From Thermoleophilaceae bacterium (GTDB lineage: Bacteria > Actinomycetota > Thermoleophilia > Solirubrobacterales > Thermoleophilaceae): DNA of 7,625 bases. The stretch's first letter is position 1; every line of letters begins with the position of its first letter. The position numbers and the translations under genes were made by a program. The notes under the pieces are model-generated. The model did not search any database and was not told the DNA's origin. It saw only the letters and a list, made by a program, of their open reading frames with translations. Shown piece by piece: positions 1-6,215 of this stretch. The stretch is from NCBI GenBank assembly GCA_013695855.1, contig JACCZR010000019.1:1-7625 (forward strand). The letters are read 5' to 3'.

Positions 1-44
1 CACCACAGAAGTGTCCGGTGAACCGGGGCCGGGACAGACAGACG

Positions 45-1100
45 ATGGCGGCCAACAAAGTGGACCTGGTCTTCGAGGGGGGCGGGGTTAAGGGGATCGC
101 CTTTGGCGGCGCCATCAAGGCGCTGGCGGACGCTGACTACGAAATCAAGAACGTCGCTGGGACCTCGGCCGGGGCGATCAGTGCCGCCTTGGTGGCGGCC
201 GGTTATGGCGCGAACGAGCTTGACGCCATGCTGCAGAGAATGCCTTTCACGGAGTTCCAAGACGAGGGCACGATCGATCGCTTTCCTGGCGGAAAGCTGT
301 TTAGCGTCGTCTCTGAGCTGGGGATATATGAGGGCGCGTACTTTCAGACCTGGATCACCGAGCGCCTCGCCGAGAAGAAGGTCGTCAAGTTCGGCGACTT
401 GCTGAATCCTGACGCCGACGACCCAGATGACGTAGATCAGCGCTGGCGGCTGCGGGTAATCGCTTCCGATGTCACCAATCGGCGCATGCTTGTCCTTCCC
501 AAGGATGCTCGTCGGCTGGGCATCGACCCCGACGAGCTCAACGTCGGCTATGCGGTGCGAATGAGCATGTCGATCCCGATCTTCTTCGAGCCGGTCGTGC
601 ACGAGAACGGGAGCGAGAAGACGGTGATCGTCGACGGCGGAATGTTGTCCAACTTCCCGGTGTGGCTGTTCGACCGCAAGGGTCAACCGCCGCGGTGGCC
701 GACGTTTGGCCTGCTGCTCGCCGAGCCCGACCCGCGGGAGGAGATCGGCCAGCGCCTAGATAACGAGGAACCGATCGGCGAGCGCGGCTCTCTGATCGAT
801 TTCGTAAGGAACATGGCCCTCACCATGCTCGCCGCCCACGACCGGCTCTACCTTGACAACGCAGCGTACGCCAGGACCGTCCCTATTCCGACACTCGGCG
901 TGGGGACTACCGAGTTCACGATCTCCGAAGAGCGAGTCAAGGCGCTGCGGGACTCCGGTGAAGACGCCATGAAGGCCTTTCTCGACGACTGGAACTTCCA
1001 GACGTACCTGGCAGGGGTCCGCGATCAGCCTGTCCCCGGGCGCAGGGAGCTGCTCACCTCGTGGCAGGGCGGCGAGGAAGACTCACCTCCCGAGGACTGA
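45..1100 (+). CDS. Patatin-like phospholipase (acyl hydrolase)
   Basis: Serine-aspartate dyad lipid acyl hydrolase of the bacterial patatin family, expected to cleave fatty acyl chains from phospholipids or other lipids. Counting from the ATG at 45 (351 aa), the oxyanion-hole loop GGGVKG lies at residues 12-17, the nucleophile elbow GTSAG at 39-43 (Ser41), and the catalytic Asp in VDGGMLSNFPV at about 197. The segment RMSMSIPIFFEPV just before it is typical of the family, so all catalytic elements are present. No signal peptide or membrane helix is evident, so it is probably cytoplasmic or peripherally bound. A GTG at 18 would add nine residues, and the frame stays open to the window edge. 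I chose the ATG at 45 because the family usually begins close to the first beta strand (here VDLVFEGGG), but no strong ribosome binding site decides between them. Base composition is lower in GC than the downstream genes. The substrate and partners cannot be told from the window. Confidence 0.9.
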   Translation: MAANKVDLVFEGGGVKGIAFGGAIKALADADYEIKNVAGTSAGAISAALVAAGYGANELDAMLQRMPFTEFQDEGTIDRFPGGKLFSVVSELGIYEGAYFQTWITERLAEKKVVKFGDLLNPDADDPDDVDQRWRLRVIASDVTNRRMLVLPKDARRLGIDPDELNVGYAVRMSMSIPIFFEPVVHENGSEKTVIVDGGMLSNFPVWLFDRKGQPPRWPTFGLLLAEPDPREEIGQRLDNEEPIGERGSLIDFVRNMALTMLAAHDRLYLDNAAYARTVPIPTLGVGTTEFTISEERVKALRDSGEDAMKAFLDDWNFQTYLAGVRDQPVPGRRELLTSWQGGEEDSPPED

Positions 1101-1188
1101 GGCGGGGCGCCACGTTGGCGAACTCCGGTAGCGGCCTGGTTGTGACGAGATGGAAAAAGGTTCGAGGACGCACGGTCTTCGGCCGAAC

Positions 1189-1194
1189 TACCCT
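1189..1194 (+). promoter_or_regulatory. Possible -10 box (TACCCT) for leaderless aminotransferase mRNA
   Basis: TACCCT matches the actinobacterial TANNNT pattern and ends 8 bases before the GTG start at 1203, so transcription would begin on or next to the start codon. No recognisable -35 lies 16-18 bases upstream. A perfect 10-base palindrome, TTCGGCCGAA (1178-1187), abuts it and would sit in the core promoter as a possible operator, although palindromes this short are common in GC-rich DNA. Inferred from spacing only. Confidence 0.3.
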
Positions 1195-1202
1195 GTGCCG
1201 GC

Positions 1203-2021
1203 GTGTCCGAGACCCTCCCCAGCGCGCCGGGCTCAGGCGAGCTCGCCTGCTTCGACGGGCACATCGCGGCGGCTGGCGAGACCCGCATCGAGATCACCGA
1301 CGACGGCTTCCTGCGCGGCGACGGCGCGTTCGAAGTCGTCCGCGTCTACGAGGGGCGCCCGTTTGCCCTGGACGAGCACCTCGACCGGATGGAGCGGTCG
1401 GCCGCGAACCTGCGCCTGGCGAACGTCCCCCGCCCCGAGCTGGAGGAGGAGGCGGCGCAGCTGCTGCGCGAGCGCGGCGGCCCGGACTTCGACGGCTGCC
1501 TGAGGATCGTGCTCACGCGGGGTGGGCACCGGCTGCTGATCACAGAGCCGCGGCCGCCGTCGGCCGAGCGGCCTCGGCTGGGCTTCGTGACCTACGCCCC
1601 GACGCGGGTGCTCGACGGCGTCAAGTCGCTCTCCTACGCGGCCAACATGCTCTGCGGGCGCCTGGCCCGCGAGCGGGGCTTCGACGAAGCGCTGATGGTC
1701 ACCCCCCACGGCCGGGTGCTCGAGGCGCCCACGGCCTCGATCTTCTGGGTCGACGCGGGCGGCACGCTTCGCACGCCGCCGCTGGACGACCACATCCTCG
1801 CGTCCATCACCCGTGAACGGGTGATGGGCTTGGTCGAAGTCCACGAGGCGGCGGTCACAGCCGAGGAGATCAAGGATGCCCGCGAGGCCTTCCTGGCCTC
1901 GACCACGCGCGAGGTCCAGGCCGTCGGAGCGATCGAGGATCGCGAGTTCCCGCATACCGGAGAGGCCACCAGCAAGGCCGCAGCGGCCCTGAGGGCGCAG
2001 ATCGAGTCAGAGCTGCGTTAG
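1203..2021 (+). CDS. Class IV (fold-type IV) PLP-dependent aminotransferase
   Basis: A 272-aa PLP enzyme of the family that includes branched-chain amino acid aminotransferase, D-amino acid aminotransferase and aminodeoxychorismate lyase. Visible family marks are RGDGAFEVVRVYEGRPF (about 38-54), HLDRM (59-63), the likely Schiff-base lysine in GVKSLSYAANM (Lys141), the cofactor-phosphate side VLEAPTASIFWV with Glu174, the stretch TPPLDDHILASITR (191-204), and LASTTREVQAV (231-241). The length is closer to aminodeoxychorismate lyase (about 270) than to IlvE (about 300), but sequence alone does not fix the reaction. The start is GTG at 1203. No Shine-Dalgarno precedes it, but a TACCCT box lies 8 bases upstream, which suggests a leaderless mRNA. 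The stop overlaps that of the small minus-strand gene. It is not a DegT/WbpE-type sugar aminotransferase, which has a different fold, so a place in the adjacent nucleotide-sugar pathway is not supported. Confidence 0.88.
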   Translation: MSETLPSAPGSGELACFDGHIAAAGETRIEITDDGFLRGDGAFEVVRVYEGRPFALDEHLDRMERSAANLRLANVPRPELEEEAAQLLRERGGPDFDGCLRIVLTRGGHRLLITEPRPPSAERPRLGFVTYAPTRVLDGVKSLSYAANMLCGRLARERGFDEALMVTPHGRVLEAPTASIFWVDAGGTLRTPPLDDHILASITRERVMGLVEVHEAAVTAEEIKDAREAFLASTTREVQAVGAIEDREFPHTGEATSKAAAALRAQIESELR

Positions 2022-2164
2022 CTCTCGTCGGAGCCCTCGACCTCGTGGGTCGTGCGGTCGACTTGGTAGCTCACGAACCAGGCCACATGGCGCACCGCGT
2101 CGAAACCCATTGACAGAGCGCCCAGCGTTACCCCCAAGAGCTTGTTGGCCAGGCCCATGCGCAT
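2018..2164 (-). CDS. Small hypothetical protein, 48 aa, filling the intergenic gap
   Basis: I do not recognise a family. The reading frame starts at an ATG (complement of 2162-2164; a second in-frame ATG is at 2156-2158, giving 46 aa) and ends at TAA (complement of 2018-2020). The protein begins MRMGLANKLLGVTLGALSMG and ends in an acidic, polar tail, EVEGSDES. The first 32 residues or so are mostly hydrophobic with an aromatic patch (HVAWFVSYQ), so it may be membrane-associated or an amphipathic helix. Nearly all its codons end in G or C, as in the real genes here, although the region is not part of a gene on the other strand; that is the main argument that it is coding. It overlaps the aminotransferase stop by 4 bases and the epimerase start by 2-8 bases. 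No Shine-Dalgarno is visible; a TATTGT box lies just upstream. The longer upstream extension of this frame would run inside the epimerase gene and is unlikely. Confidence 0.5.
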   Translation of the reverse strand: MRMGLANKLLGVTLGALSMGFDAVRHVAWFVSYQVDRTTHEVEGSDES

Positions 2165-3236
2165 CGTGACAATAATCGGCAACCGGCCGCAGTTCGTGAA
2201 GGCAGCGGCCGTATCGCGCCAACTGCGCCGGTCGGCGCAGGAGCTGATCGTCCACACCGGCCAGCACTACGACGACGAGCTCTCGGGAGTGTTCTTCGAC
2301 GAGCTGGGCGTGCCCGCGCCCGACCGCGAGCTCGGTGCCGGGTCGGGCACCAACACCGAGCAGACCGCCCGCATTCTCGCTGCCCTCGAGCCGATGCTGC
2401 GCGAACTGCGGCCCGACATGGCGCTGGTCTACGGCGACACCAACTCGACCCTGGCCGGCACACTGGCCGCGGCGCAGGCCGGGATCGCGGTCGGCCACGT
2501 CGAGGCGGGCATGCGCTCGTTCGACCGCTCGATGCCCGAGGAGCTCAACCGGGTGCTCTGCGACCACGCCAGCGACCTCCTCCTGTGCTCGACCCAGACG
2601 GCGATGGAAAACCTCGAGGCCGAGCGGGCGGCCGGCGAGCGCCACCTCGTGGGCGACGTGATGGCCGACGTGCTGCTGGCCTTTCGCGGCCCGGCGCGGG
2701 AGCGCTCGACGGCACTGACCGACCACGGCGTGGACCCGGGCGAGTTCGTGCTCGCCACCGCTCACCGCGCGGGCAACGTGGACGATCCCCAGCGGCTGAG
2801 CCGGCTGGTGGAGCTGCTCGAGGCGGTGCCGGGGGCTGTGGTGTTCCCGCTGCACCCGCGGACCCGTGCTCGCTTGGAGGAGGCCGGCCTACTCGGGCGC
2901 CTGCAGGTGGCGGACGGCATGAGGCTGAGCGCTCCGTTGGGCTACCTCGACTTCATCCGCCTTGCCGGGGCGGCGCGCGCCGTCCTCACCGATTCGGGCG
3001 GGGTGCAGAAAGAGGCCTACCTGCTCGAGGTGCCCTGCGTGACCATGCGCCCCAATACCGAGTGGGTGGAGACCGTGGAGGCGGGCTGGAACGTGCTCGT
3101 GGATCTCGACTCCGAGGCGGCACTCGCCGCCCTCGAGCGCCCGCGCCCGCCCGGCCCGCGGCCCGACCTCTACGGCGGGGGCCACGCCGCCGAGCGGGTC
3201 TGCGACCTGGTTGCGGCCTACACTGAGCGCCGATGA
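2157..3236 (+). CDS. wecB: UDP-GlcNAc 2-epimerase, non-hydrolysing (WecB/WbpI family)
   Basis: A 359-aa GT-B-fold enzyme that inverts C2 of a UDP-N-acetylhexosamine in the cytoplasm. Family landmarks are GNRPQFVKA (8-16, with Arg10), TGQHYDDELS (34-43), YGDTNST (92-98, Asp94), HVEAGMRSFDRSMPEELNR (114-132, Glu116 and Glu128), AHR (202-204, His203), DSGGVQKEA (279-287, Ser280 and Glu286) and TEWVETVEAGWN (301-312). The TEWVE form, rather than the TERPE of WecB/MnaA, is what I associate with WbpI/WlbD, which epimerise UDP-GlcNAc3NAcA. With the WbpA-, WbpB- and WbpD-like genes that follow, that substrate is the better guess. The ATG at 2157 starts exactly at the first beta strand; a TTG at 2142 would add five residues. 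One oddity is HRAGN where HR.EN is usual. Its stop overlaps the next start by 4 bases (ATGA). It is the first gene of a six-gene transcription unit. Confidence 0.92.
   Translation: MRIVTIIGNRPQFVKAAAVSRQLRRSAQELIVHTGQHYDDELSGVFFDELGVPAPDRELGAGSGTNTEQTARILAALEPMLRELRPDMALVYGDTNSTLAGTLAAAQAGIAVGHVEAGMRSFDRSMPEELNRVLCDHASDLLLCSTQTAMENLEAERAAGERHLVGDVMADVLLAFRGPARERSTALTDHGVDPGEFVLATAHRAGNVDDPQRLSRLVELLEAVPGAVVFPLHPRTRARLEEAGLLGRLQVADGMRLSAPLGYLDFIRLAGAARAVLTDSGGVQKEAYLLEVPCVTMRPNTEWVETVEAGWNVLVDLDSEAALAALERPRPPGPRPDLYGGGHAAERVCDLVAAYTERR
2169..2174 (-). promoter_or_regulatory. Possible -10 box (TATTGT) for the small minus-strand gene
   Basis: Read on the minus strand, TATTGT fits TANNNT and ends 4 bases before the first ATG and 10 bases before the second, so a transcript would have a very short leader or none. 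It lies inside codons 5-6 of the epimerase gene, where the rare codon ATA is used. No good -35 is seen at the usual distance. Weak inference. Confidence 0.2.
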
Positions 3237-4480
3237 AGGCCGGGATCATCGGCCTCGGCTACGTCGGGCTGCCACTGGCCGTGGCGTTCGCCGAGGAGGG
3301 CCACGAGGTGGTCTGCGTGGACACCGACCAGCGCAAGCTGGCCGCGCTCGCGCGCGGCGAGGGCTATATCGAGGACATTTCCTCCGAGCGCCTGCAGGCG
3401 GTGGCCGGGCTGCTTTCCCCCAGCAGCCGCTACGCCGACCTGGCGGCCGTGGACGTCGTGGTCATCGCCGTCCCCACCCCGTTGACCACCAACCGCGAGC
3501 CCGACCTGGGGCCGCTGGTGGGCTCGGCCACCTCGCTGGCCGGCGTGCTTCAGCAGGGCCAGCTGGTGGTGCTGGAGTCGACCACCTACCCCGGGACGAC
3601 GCGCGAGCGTCTGGTGCCGCTGCTCGAGGAGTCCGGGTTGGCCGCCGGGCGCGACTTCCACGTGGCCTTCTCGCCCGAGCGCATCGACCCCGGGCGCACC
3701 GACTGGACCCTTCGCAACACCCCCAAGGTGGTCGGCGGGCTTACCGACGCCTGCCGCGAGCGCGCCGTGGCCTTCTACCGCGAGGTCTGCGACGAGATCG
3801 TCGAGGTCGCCGCGCTCGAGTCAGCCGAGCTGACCAAGCTGCTCGAGAACGTCTTTCGCTCGGTGAACATCGCCTTGGTCAACGAGCTGGCCATCCTCTG
3901 CGACCGCATGGGCATCGACATCTGGGAGGTGGTCGAGGCTGCCAAGACCAAGCCCTATGGCTTCATGTCCTTTCGCCCCGGCCCGGGCATGGGCGGGCAC
4001 TGCCTGCCGGTCGACCCCTTCTACCTGGCCTGGAAAGCGCGCGAGTACGACATGCCGACCGCGTTCGTCGAGCTCGCGGGAGAGGTCAACCAGAAGATGC
4101 CCTACTTCTGCGTGGAGAAGGTGGCCAAGGCCCTCAACGGCCACTCGAAGGCGGTGCGCGGCTCGCGGGTGGCCATCCTCGGCGTCTCCTACAAGCCCGG
4201 AGTCGGCGACCTGCGCGAGTCGCCGGCCCTGAAGATCATGCGGCTGCTCGCCGAGGACGGCGCAGAGCTCGTCTACCACGACGAGACGGTGCCCGAGCTC
4301 GGCGACTTCGGCTTGCGCTCGCAGCCGCTGGGGGGCGCGCTCGAGGGTGCCGACGTCGTGGTGATCGTGACCGCGCACCCCGGCCTGGACGTCGACCTGG
4401 TCCTCGCCTCCGCGCCGCTGGTGGTCGACTTCCGCGGCGTGACCCGCGGTAGGCAAGCGCCGAACCTCGTGCGCCTATGA
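3233..4480 (+). CDS. wbpA: UDP-N-acetyl-D-glucosamine 6-dehydrogenase (WbpA type)
   Basis: A 415-aa NAD-dependent UDP-sugar dehydrogenase that oxidises C6 of UDP-GlcNAc twice to the uronic acid. The N-terminal Rossmann motif GLGYVG is at 7-12. LESTTYPGTT (114-123) and AFSPERIDPG (145-154) follow in the form typical of WbpA/TviB-like enzymes. The central helix carries AELTKLLENVFRSVN (198-212, with Lys202 and Asn206). The catalytic cysteine is Cys257 in PGPGMGGHCLPVDPFYLAWK (249-268). SYKPGVGDLRESPA (319-332) marks the C-terminal UDP-binding domain. The PVDPFYLAWK form and TKPYGFM point to UDP-GlcNAc rather than UDP-ManNAc (WecC) dehydrogenases. It starts at an ATG inside ATGA shared with the epimerase stop, implying translational coupling, and ends 18 bases before the next gene. 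The length is near the usual 420-440. Substrate choice is inferred from family resemblance and neighbours. Confidence 0.92.
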   Translation: MKAGIIGLGYVGLPLAVAFAEEGHEVVCVDTDQRKLAALARGEGYIEDISSERLQAVAGLLSPSSRYADLAAVDVVVIAVPTPLTTNREPDLGPLVGSATSLAGVLQQGQLVVLESTTYPGTTRERLVPLLEESGLAAGRDFHVAFSPERIDPGRTDWTLRNTPKVVGGLTDACRERAVAFYREVCDEIVEVAALESAELTKLLENVFRSVNIALVNELAILCDRMGIDIWEVVEAAKTKPYGFMSFRPGPGMGGHCLPVDPFYLAWKAREYDMPTAFVELAGEVNQKMPYFCVEKVAKALNGHSKAVRGSRVAILGVSYKPGVGDLRESPALKIMRLLAEDGAELVYHDETVPELGDFGLRSQPLGGALEGADVVVIVTAHPGLDVDLVLASAPLVVDFRGVTRGRQAPNLVRL

Positions 4481-4491
4481 GCCGACCAACC

Positions 4492-4496
4492 GAGGA
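4492..4496 (+). promoter_or_regulatory. Ribosome binding site (GAGGA) for the oxidoreductase
   Basis: GAGGA sits two bases before the ATG at 4499, in the 18-base gap that is the only non-overlapping junction in the operon. The short spacing is atypical, but no other in-frame start with better support exists before the Rossmann motif. It supports this start and independent ribosome loading here. Confidence 0.45.
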
Positions 4497-4498
4497 CG

Positions 4499-5521
4499 AT
4501 GACCTCGGTCGGTAGCACAGCGAGCAGCGTCAGCGTCGGCGTGGTGGGGCTCGGCTACTGGGGGCCGAACCTGGCCCGCAACTTCGACCGCCTGCCCGAG
4601 GCCGAGCTGCGCTGGATCTGCGACGCCTCCCAGGAGCGCCGCGAGCGCTGGGCGCCGAGCTTCACCGGCGCACGGGCCACCGGCGAGCTGGACGAGCTGC
4701 TCGGCGACCCGTCGCTGGACGCCGTGATCCTGGCCACCCACGTGCCCACCCACGCAGACCTCGCCGTGCGGGTGCTCGAGGCGGGCAAGCACTGTTTCGT
4801 GGAGAAGCCGCTCGCTCAGTCGTCGCTGGACGCCGAGCGCGTGGTGGAGGCGGCCGAGGCGGCCGGCCGCGTGCTCATGGTCGGTCATCTGCTCGAATAC
4901 CACCCCGGCGTCGAGAAGCTCCGCGAGCTCGTCTTCGGGGGCGACCTCGGCGACGTTCGCTACCTCTACTCGAACCGGCTCAACCTCGGGCAGCTGCGCG
5001 CCGACGAGAACGCGCTGTGGTCGCTCGGGGCCCACGACGTCTCGGTGGTGTTGCGCTTGGTCGACGAGGATCCCATCGAGTGTCGCGCCGTGGGTGAGAG
5101 CTATATGCGCCCCGGAGTTCAGGATGTCGTGTTCGGCTACCTGCGCTTTCCGTCGGGGGTGGCGGCGCACCTGCACCTCTCCTGGCTCGACCCTCACAAG
5201 GAGCGCCGCTTCACGGTCGTCGGCTCAAAGCAGATGGCCACCTTCGATGACATGGAGCTGGACGAGAAGGTCAAGGTCTACGACAAGGGCTTCGACCAGA
5301 GCTTCGAGTCCTACGGCGAGTACACCGCGCGCTCGGGCGACGTGGTGAGCCCGAGCATCTCCAACAGGGAGCCGCTGCGCATCGAGTGCCGGCACTTCCT
5401 CGAGCGGGTGCGCGACGGGGTCGAGCCGCGCTCGGGCCCCCGCAGCGGTCTGCGGGTCGTGCGCGTGCTCGAGGCGCTCCAGGAGAGCCTCGACCGGAGC
5501 TCACGTGCTGCAGCCCTCTGA
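4499..5521 (+). CDS. Gfo/Idh/MocA oxidoreductase, WbpB/WlbA-like UDP-sugar 3-dehydrogenase
   Basis: A 340-aa NAD(P)-dependent oxidoreductase. The Rossmann loop GLGYWGPN is at 17-24. The VEKPLAQ segment (101-107) holds the family lysine (Lys103), and LWSLGAHD (173-180) places the expected active-site histidine at 179. HLHLSWLDPHKERRFTVVGS (224-243) and NRLNLGQLRADENALW (159-174) resemble WlbA/WbpB, which oxidise C3 of UDP-GlcNAcA to the 3-keto sugar before transamination. That role fits the preceding 6-dehydrogenase and following acetyltransferase, although the superfamily is broad and another sugar is possible. The ATG at 4499 has GAGGA three to four bases upstream (4492-4496), one of the few visible ribosome binding sites here, though closer than ideal. 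The 3' end overlaps the next gene by 17 bases. Confidence 0.88.
   Translation: MTSVGSTASSVSVGVVGLGYWGPNLARNFDRLPEAELRWICDASQERRERWAPSFTGARATGELDELLGDPSLDAVILATHVPTHADLAVRVLEAGKHCFVEKPLAQSSLDAERVVEAAEAAGRVLMVGHLLEYHPGVEKLRELVFGGDLGDVRYLYSNRLNLGQLRADENALWSLGAHDVSVVLRLVDEDPIECRAVGESYMRPGVQDVVFGYLRFPSGVAAHLHLSWLDPHKERRFTVVGSKQMATFDDMELDEKVKVYDKGFDQSFESYGEYTARSGDVVSPSISNREPLRIECRHFLERVRDGVEPRSGPRSGLRVVRVLEALQESLDRSSRAAAL
5496..5499 (+). promoter_or_regulatory. Ribosome binding site (GGAG) for the hexapeptide acetyltransferase
   Basis: GGAG lies five bases upstream of the GTG at 5505, inside the 3' end of the oxidoreductase gene. It supports the overlapping GTG start over any later start. Confidence 0.45.
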
Positions 5522-6215
5522 CCGGGCCCCGGGGCTGCTCCTGGGCGAGGGCGTCGAGCTGCCCGACGGCGTGGAGCTCGGGGGCAACGTGGTCATCCAC
5601 GCGGGCGTGCGGCTGGGTGAGGGGGTGAGGGTGCAGGATGGCGCGATCTTGGGGAAGCCGCTGGCCCTCGGCCCGCGCTCCACGGCGTCGCGCGAGGCAC
5701 CCCCCGAGCTCGTTGTGGGCGACGGCGCCACCGTCTGCGCAGGCGCCGTGCTGGTTGCCGGCGTGTCGATCGGTCCCGGCTCGGTGGTGGCCGACCAGGC
5801 GCACGTGCGCGAACGCGCTTCGGTGGGGGCCGGGAGCGTCATCGGTCGCGGCTCGGCGGTGGACAACGACGTGACCGTGGGGGACCACGTGCGCGTTCAG
5901 ACCGGCTGCTACCTCACTGCCTATTCGACGGTCGAGGACGACGTGTTCGTGGCCCCGGGCGTGACGCTGACCAACGACGACACGATGGGCCGGCACGAAC
6001 CCGGGTACCAGATGAGAGGTGCCACCCTGCGCCGGGCCTGCCGGGTGGGCGCCGGCGCGGTGCTCGTGCCGGGCGTGGAGGTCGGCGAGGAGGCCTTCGT
6101 GGCCGCCGGGGCGGTGGTCACCCGTGACGTTCCGGCGCGCGCGGTGGTCATGGGAGTGCCCGCCCGGCACGTGCGCGACGTAGGGGATGAGGATCTCCTG
6201 GAGCGCTTCGCGTGA
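5505..6215 (+). CDS. Left-handed beta-helix N-acetyltransferase (WbpD/WlbB-like)
   Basis: A 236-aa acyl-CoA-dependent transferase built from hexapeptide repeats, such as VELGGNVVIHAGVRLGEGV from residue 23 onward, then VVGDGATVCAGAVL, SVGAGSVIGRGSAV and VGAGAVLVPGVEVGEEAFVA. The family C-terminus is clear: VEDDVFVAPGVTLTNDD (143-159), a loop GRHEPGYQMRGAT (162-174), and AAGAVVTRDVPARAVVMGVP (200-219). In the WbpD/WlbB family the enzyme acetylates the 3-amino group of UDP-GlcNAc3NA, which fits the neighbours. At 236 aa it is longer than the roughly 190-200 of WbpD/WlbB. The extra length lies in the N-terminal half, including a Pro/Ser-rich interruption (about 51-68) between coils. The GTG start overlaps the upstream gene by 17 bases and the TGA overlaps the next gene as GTGA. 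The exact acceptor is inferred from context; a sugar O-acetyltransferase role cannot be excluded. Confidence 0.86.
   Translation: MLQPSDRAPGLLLGEGVELPDGVELGGNVVIHAGVRLGEGVRVQDGAILGKPLALGPRSTASREAPPELVVGDGATVCAGAVLVAGVSIGPGSVVADQAHVRERASVGAGSVIGRGSAVDNDVTVGDHVRVQTGCYLTAYSTVEDDVFVAPGVTLTNDDTMGRHEPGYQMRGATLRRACRVGAGAVLVPGVEVGEEAFVAAGAVVTRDVPARAVVMGVPARHVRDVGDEDLLERFA

Noticed and set aside
1108..1120. Stem-loop CGCCA-CGT-TGGCG just after the patatin stop as a terminator
   Set aside because: Only five base pairs and no U-tract; such hairpins are frequent in GC-rich DNA.
1233..1955. Long open frames on the minus strand across the aminotransferase, and similar ones across the sugar genes and membrane genes
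   Set aside because: They are antisense shadows produced by high G+C; translations are Arg/Ala/Gly/His-rich with no motifs, and the opposite strand carries clear enzyme families.
2110..2138. Perfect TTGACA (2110-2115) upstream of the epimerase as a -35 element
   Set aside because: No TANNNT-like hexamer lies 16-19 bases downstream (CCCAAG region); the nearest candidate is only about 13 bases away. It may be a chance match within the small minus-strand gene.
2165..2257. 79-aa version of the small minus-strand protein starting at 2257
   Set aside because: The added 31 residues lie entirely within the conserved N-terminus of the epimerase and lack the G/C-ending codon pattern; the ATG at 2164 or 2158 is preferred.
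4477..4515. A 12-codon mini-ORF (MSRPTEDDDLGR) starting in the ATGA at the dehydrogenase stop and running into the oxidoreductase start
   Set aside because: Too short and not distinguishable from chance; the oxidoreductase has its own GAGGA site. It might act in translational coupling, but nothing shows this.
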